In this document: in pieces, positions 59,441-64,000 of the stretch
Numbering within the stretch: position 1 is the first letter of the stretch
Layout: each line of letters opens with the position of its first letter
Assembly: GCA_020698575.1 (NCBI GenBank)
Contig: CM036255.1
Location: 18,094,501 to 18,158,500, forward strand
Reading direction: 5' to 3'
From: Bostrychus sinensis
Taxonomy: Eukaryota > Chordata > Actinopteri > Gobiiformes > Eleotridae
DNA: 64,000 nt
Made by a program: the position numbers and the translations under genes
Notes under the pieces: generated by a model
What the model was told of the DNA's origin: nothing
Seen by the model: the letters and a program-made list of their open reading frames with translations, nothing else
The model's database searches: none

Positions 59441-60299
59441 GCTCTATTATGAATAAAATATGGTTTTATGCAATTTGCTTTTTAATTTAAATTTTACACA
59501 GTGTTCCAGCGTATTCGGGATTGGATTTTGTTCCACTTGTACACTAAAACTATAAGCTAATCAAAACGTTATATGTTCAAGTAATACACAAAAGACTTGC
59601 ATTTAATAAGACAGTCGCTCTCCAAAATTCACTAATGCCAGAAAATTGCGCCCACATCTTATGCATTCACAATAATGTCTCATTTTGCCTGTTACACCGT
59701 CATATCACACTGTGACACTGGAGAAGAAAAGCGTCGGGCGAGAGGAATGGATGTGGTATTATCAGGCTGTTCACAATAGGCTAACCCAAATGAGATCATA
59801 TCAGTCTAATCTTACCATCAGTTACCTGAGAGTTGGAGAATTGATTTGGAGATTTCGCCTGGATCCCCTTAAAGGCACACACGCAGCTGGTGCCAAAGTA
59901 AGAGCTACATAAAAGCCAGAATGAGGACCTTGGATTTCTGCTAAGGATAATGACAATGGGCTGTTTACATCAAGGACAATGTTAACATATCTAAATCCCC
60001 ATCTAGTAGTGTATACAAAATGTATTTTACTCTTATCAGCTATCTTAGTCCTCTCTTTATTCAGAAAGTGGCAATCACGCTTCACACATGCTATTCTCCT
60101 GGGTAATAAAAAGTGTGTTACCATTAAAGCTGCACAATATATGGCAAATTCATTGTTATTGTAATACTGGTAAACTCGCAAGAAACTAAATGAATAACAA
60201 TAATATTATGGTCTTTCTAACTGTTGAAAGCATAATTTAGTCCTAATTCAGTCCTATCTTTAGACCCGATTTAGAGTAATGTAAGTTTTGTTTTAGCCT

Positions 60300-60480
60300 T
60301 TTAGTGTGGATCCAGACCACCATACCTTGGAAATTTTTCAGTACTATTGAAAGATTGGGCCAATAGTCTTTGAGGCTCAATGGATAAAGCATTCACCCCT
60401 GAACTAGAAGATCTAGGTCTTGATTTAGCCCTAGTTTTGACCAGTGAGTGTGAAGACTTGTAACTCTTCACAACCTTTAT
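60300..60480 (+). repeat. Family-B SINE-like repeat
   Basis: GTGTGGATCCAGACCACCAT, GAGGCTCAATGGATAAAGCA (A-box-like), TTCACCCCTGAACTAGAAGA and TCTAGGTCTTGATTTAGCCC. Confidence 0.65.
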
Positions 60481-61379
60481 ATGTCTACAGTAATGAAAGC
60501 CATCCGAATCTTGGCAGGTATCTTGTCATCATTACATTGTTATGCATTTTGTGTGTTTTTCTAATATCGTGCTGCCCTAGTTACCTTCTTTTATAAATGT
60601 AAAGCAATATACACTTACCCACTTTTTTACGATAACATAATCCTCTACCTGCTGAAGTATTTATTCAGATAAATCATATAAATCTGCTTATTTGGGAATC
60701 ATTATTGTGGCTGTAAAAACACAAGCCCTTCTTACACATGTTGCGAAATCTCCTCAGTATAAATACATACCGCTTTATCCGTATGTAGTCGGGCCAATCT
60801 GATAAGCTTTAACATAATGGTCAATCAGATAATAGCCCATGGAAACTGGAGCTGGACTGCGAATGAGAGGGAGCGGATCACGAGAGCTGTCTTTTGAGAT
60901 GTTAATCGCATGGTTGCTGAACTCGACTGGCATCCAAACCAGGAAAACTGTTGTCTTTGGCAAACCTTACACATCCCTGTCAGTGCCTTATTTAGAGCCA
61001 CACTACGAACACACCCCTCGTCACGGCTTGATTTCGAAACTCCGCTACCACAAACAGATTGTGCAAAAGAAGCAATAGTCAGTGCTGTGTGTTTAAAAAG
61101 AAAGTAGGAAACGAGCAAGAAATGAGCATAAAATATACAAGCAGAAGCAAAAGAACTAGACCATGAAGCAGAGGCCTTTATCAGAAGACCAACAGTGCAC
61201 GCAATAGGCCACTCTGGTTCTGTCTTGACCAAACCTGGCAGCCATGTTTTGGACCTGTCGAAAAAAAAAATATATATTTTTTTTATATAAGATATAAGAT
61301 AACAAATAAGAGCATATCCCCTATGTGAAAGAGGTGATAATTACACAGCCTTTTGATGGTTGTCTGTTTGCAAAATTCC

Positions 61380-61695
61380 TCAAAAAGTAATGGAGGTATT
61401 ATAATGACATCTTCAGAAAAGGTCAGTAATGGGACATAGAAAAACTTTATTGGTGTGAATCCAGGTCACCATCTGGATCTAGGAATGTTAAAAGGATTTA
61501 ATACTGCTGCAAGATAGGGCCAAAGCCACAAGGGGTATTTAAAGGAACAAATTACTGTATTACTTTTAGTGGATGTCATTTTGGGTCAATAGAGAATTTA
61601 CCCCTGAACTAGAAAGTCCCTGGTTGTTTGGAGTCCAGGTCTGGCTGCAACATCTTTAGTAAGTGCAAGATAAGATTGGTGGAGTGGAATTTGAT
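61380..61695 (+). repeat. Family-B SINE-like repeats, two partial copies in tandem
   Basis: GGTGTGAATCCAGGTCACCA (61455) and CTGCAAGATAGGGCCAAAGC (61505) form one 3' half. GGGTCAATAGAGAATTTACC, CCTGAACTAGAAAGTCCCTG and GGAGTCCAGGTCTGG (61581-61645) form a following head. Confidence 0.6.
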
Positions 61696-63248
61696 AATAA
61701 AAGCTAATCTGTTTGATTTTGTGCCACATACAGTAACCTAATATATTTTTCAAACATAATGTATTTTATAATATATTTGCCTAGCTTCAAAAAATGTAAA
61801 TATTATGACTTTTCAAAATAAAAGCAAATCAGAACAGCAAAGTCAGACAAACAACATCATAATGACTTGAGAAACTGCAATGATCCAAGGAGACAGTGCT
61901 AGTTAGGACTTGGCAGACACACTGAACAACAATAGTGACCAACAATAACAGTTCTGTTTCTGCAATCACACTATTGGTTTCATTGGTTTAATTTGGGCAA
62001 TGATCATCTGTCTCCACAAATCGCATTAAATGCAGCCACTGTGACTGGTTTGGACACGGAAAAGGCAAAACTTCCAACATCACAGCAAACCAGCGAGGGG
62101 TCCTGTTATTTCAAGACACATTGAAAGGGAAGGAAAGGATCCCAACCCTCAGATGTGTTGTTTTTTGGGGTTTGTAATAATAAGCAGAGCGCTCTCAATT
62201 TCTATCCACAAAACTAAGGTTATACTTCACTCCCCCTGCTAGCAATTAGTCCACAGAACACCATTTGTCAAAAGCCAAGCCATCCATTGCTTCTTTTCCA
62301 CTGGTCGGCCCCCACTAGCTCTCGTTACAATTGACTGTTTCCTGCTTGGAGAAAACATAAGCTCTCGTAGGAGGAGGAGGGAGCAGATCTGGCAGCTGGC
62401 TCAGACTACAGCCTGACAATGTGTAGAGATGTCAGTGCATTAAGATGTAGGAAAATAGCTTAAACAAATCTGCCACGCTGCTGTTGTTCTATAGTACATT
62501 TAATAAAAACAATGCTATATAAAGGAAACCAGTTTGGAGTTTTACAAAAATAGGTCAATCATAAAAGGGCATATATTGATTTTTTTCTTCCAAGACATAA
62601 GTGTGCTGTAGGAGAGCACAATATATTGCAAATTTATTATTACTGCAACATCAAACGCAATATCGGAATTGCAACAAACTAAATGTATCACAGTAAAGTT
62701 TTAGTCCTCCATCTGCCTTCTAGTCCTATCATCATCTTCAATTAAACTTTGTTGAGACCACAGAGAATATTGAAATTAATTTAGTTTTGGTTTAGTCTTA
62801 GTTAAATTTGGTTTCAATTTAGATTTTTACCCAGTTTTGACGAGAATCCTTTTTTCTAATACTTTGCAACCCTAATGTGCTGTGAACAAATAAGAAACAC
62901 TTAAAGTAATGATAGCTGGATCGGTGTTGGAGACATGAAATGTAGCTTCACAAAACCCCCGAGGTGCACCATCTCATATGGCACACTGTCATTTTTCCTC
63001 CATTTTGGCGATGATTGGAGATGAGGCATTGGGGGTACTTGAGACTTGCCGGTGAGCTGGGGGAGCCTATTGTATCTGGGTTACAAGGGACCTGGAGAGT
63101 CATCAAACAGCCAGACATTTTCCTGGTAAATCACCGGCAGAGAGGGAAGTTTGGAGAGCGCAATTAACAACCTCAAGGTCAGACTTCTCGAGAGCAACGT
63201 CTGAAAAAAAAACCCATCTTATCTCTTGTCATTCTTCTTCTGCTCTTA

Positions 63249-63825
63249 GAGGTGGAAAGTAACTAGATACTTTTAGTCAGACGATTTACCAAAGTACATT
63301 TTATTTAAAAAATATATACTGAGTACAATTAAAAATAAAAATACTTTTACTTGAGTTTGATTCCAGGTTTGGGTAGTAGTACAGTAGTAGTGGTACTGGC
63401 AGTATTAGTACTAGTAGTAACAGTAGGAATAGTAGCAGTAGTAGTTGTAGTAGTAGAAGCAGCAGCACTACTAGAAGTACTAATAGTGGTAGTCTGATTA
63501 GTAGCAGTGGCAGTAGTAGTAATACTAGTAGTAGTAGCAGTGGCAGTAGTAGCAGTGGCAGTAGTAGTAATCATAGTAGTAATAGGCATAGTAGTAATAG
63601 TAGTAGCAGTAGCAGCAGCACTACTGGAATAGCAATAGTTGAATTAGATGCAGTATTAGTGGTAGGAGTGGCAGTGGTAGGAGTAGTACCAGGAGTAGTA
63701 GTAGTACTAGTAGTTAGCACCCATTTCAGTAGTAGTCTTGGGAAAAAATACTCTCAAAAGTAAGTAACAGTATGTTACTTTTGCTTAAGTATAGATTTTG
63801 AGTACTTCTTCCACATCTGTCTGTT
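63249..63825. repeat. Family-C element with the longest AGT core (copy 4)
   Basis: Starts AGAGGTGGAAAGTAACTAGA and ends GAGTACTTCTTCCACATCTG, whose reverse complement CAGATGTGGAAGAAGTACTC repeats the start imperfectly. The 63370-63725 core is ~350 bases of AGT with AGC, GGT and AAT variants. Reads as Thr-rich peptide on the minus strand, but that is simple repeat, not a gene. Confidence 0.75.
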
Positions 63826-64000
63826 CTTCTCTTTTTCACTACAGCACCTCCTTTACTTTACTTGGTGCTCTCTGGCGACACCATTTTCTCCCCGGCCTGA
63901 AAATTGGTCGCAGGTGTGGAGAGGACGAGAGCCATGGATCTTAATCTTACTGCAATAATGGCAGTGTGCAGTCGAGAGGTCACAATAGGGATATGTGTGT

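Larger units (their letters stand above)
59441..64000. other. Right flank, no exon seen
   Basis: Apart from two family-B repeats and the AGT element, this is AT-rich unique DNA. 62230-62430 and 62930-63200 are repeat-poor and somewhat GC-richer, with no frame bounded by splice sites. Confidence 0.4.

Noticed and set aside
63347..63589. Thr-rich 80-residue open frame, minus strand
   Set aside because: Translation of the AGT trinucleotide core of a repeat; the same happens at 30898-31212.
1..64000. CRISPR arrays, operons, phage or endogenous retroviral genes
   Set aside because: No regularly spaced direct repeats, no LTR pair, no gag/pol/env-like frames; the genome is plainly animal.

Overview
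This is a vertebrate, almost certainly teleost fish, nuclear window. The genes are split by GT-AG introns, non-coding DNA is AT-rich, and it is full of fish-type interspersed repeats: Tc1/mariner and hAT DNA transposons, tRNA-derived SINEs, LINE tails and microsatellites. Nothing prokaryotic, no CRISPR array and no tRNA or rRNA gene was seen. Two protein-coding genes can be rebuilt exon by exon with consistent reading phase, and they converge tail to tail.

Left (1-8.4 kb): the last five coding exons of a tumor protein D52 gene (tpd52) on the + strand, ending at 6854. It has a coiled-coil core; the first exon(s) lie off the left edge. A good polyadenylation context follows near 8358.

Middle (8.4-29.4 kb): the last seven coding exons of znf704 on the - strand, running from 29365 down to a stop at 20969. 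They encode one C2H2 zinc finger, a basic nuclear-localisation stretch just before it, an acidic/Ser-Pro middle and a C-terminal cysteine (C-clamp-like) motif. The ~14 kb between the two stop codons holds no other recognisable gene. A poly(A) context near 9975-9980 would allow a very long znf704 3' UTR.

Right (29.4-64 kb): no exon could be supported. It is probably a large 5' intron of znf704 and/or upstream DNA. It holds the most structured mobile DNA: an IR/DR-type Tc1 element with a dead transposase (39527-41006), one hAT element nested inside another with both 8-bp target duplications intact (42576-43247 within 41909-43820), deletion derivatives of two more Tc1/mariner families, a CACTG-ended MITE, a LINE 3' fragment, and a SINE whose 5' head abuts a 23-bp tandem repeat. 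Between these lie repeat-poor stretches with homeodomain-type TAATTA sites, which are candidate conserved enhancers.

The two genes are not known to act in one pathway. TPD52 is a vesicle-trafficking coiled-coil protein and ZNF704 a nuclear DNA-binding protein. Their proximity is shared synteny: in human they lie in the same 8q21 region, with ZBTB10 between them. No previously undescribed biological system was found; the noteworthy items are transposon architecture and gene arrangement.
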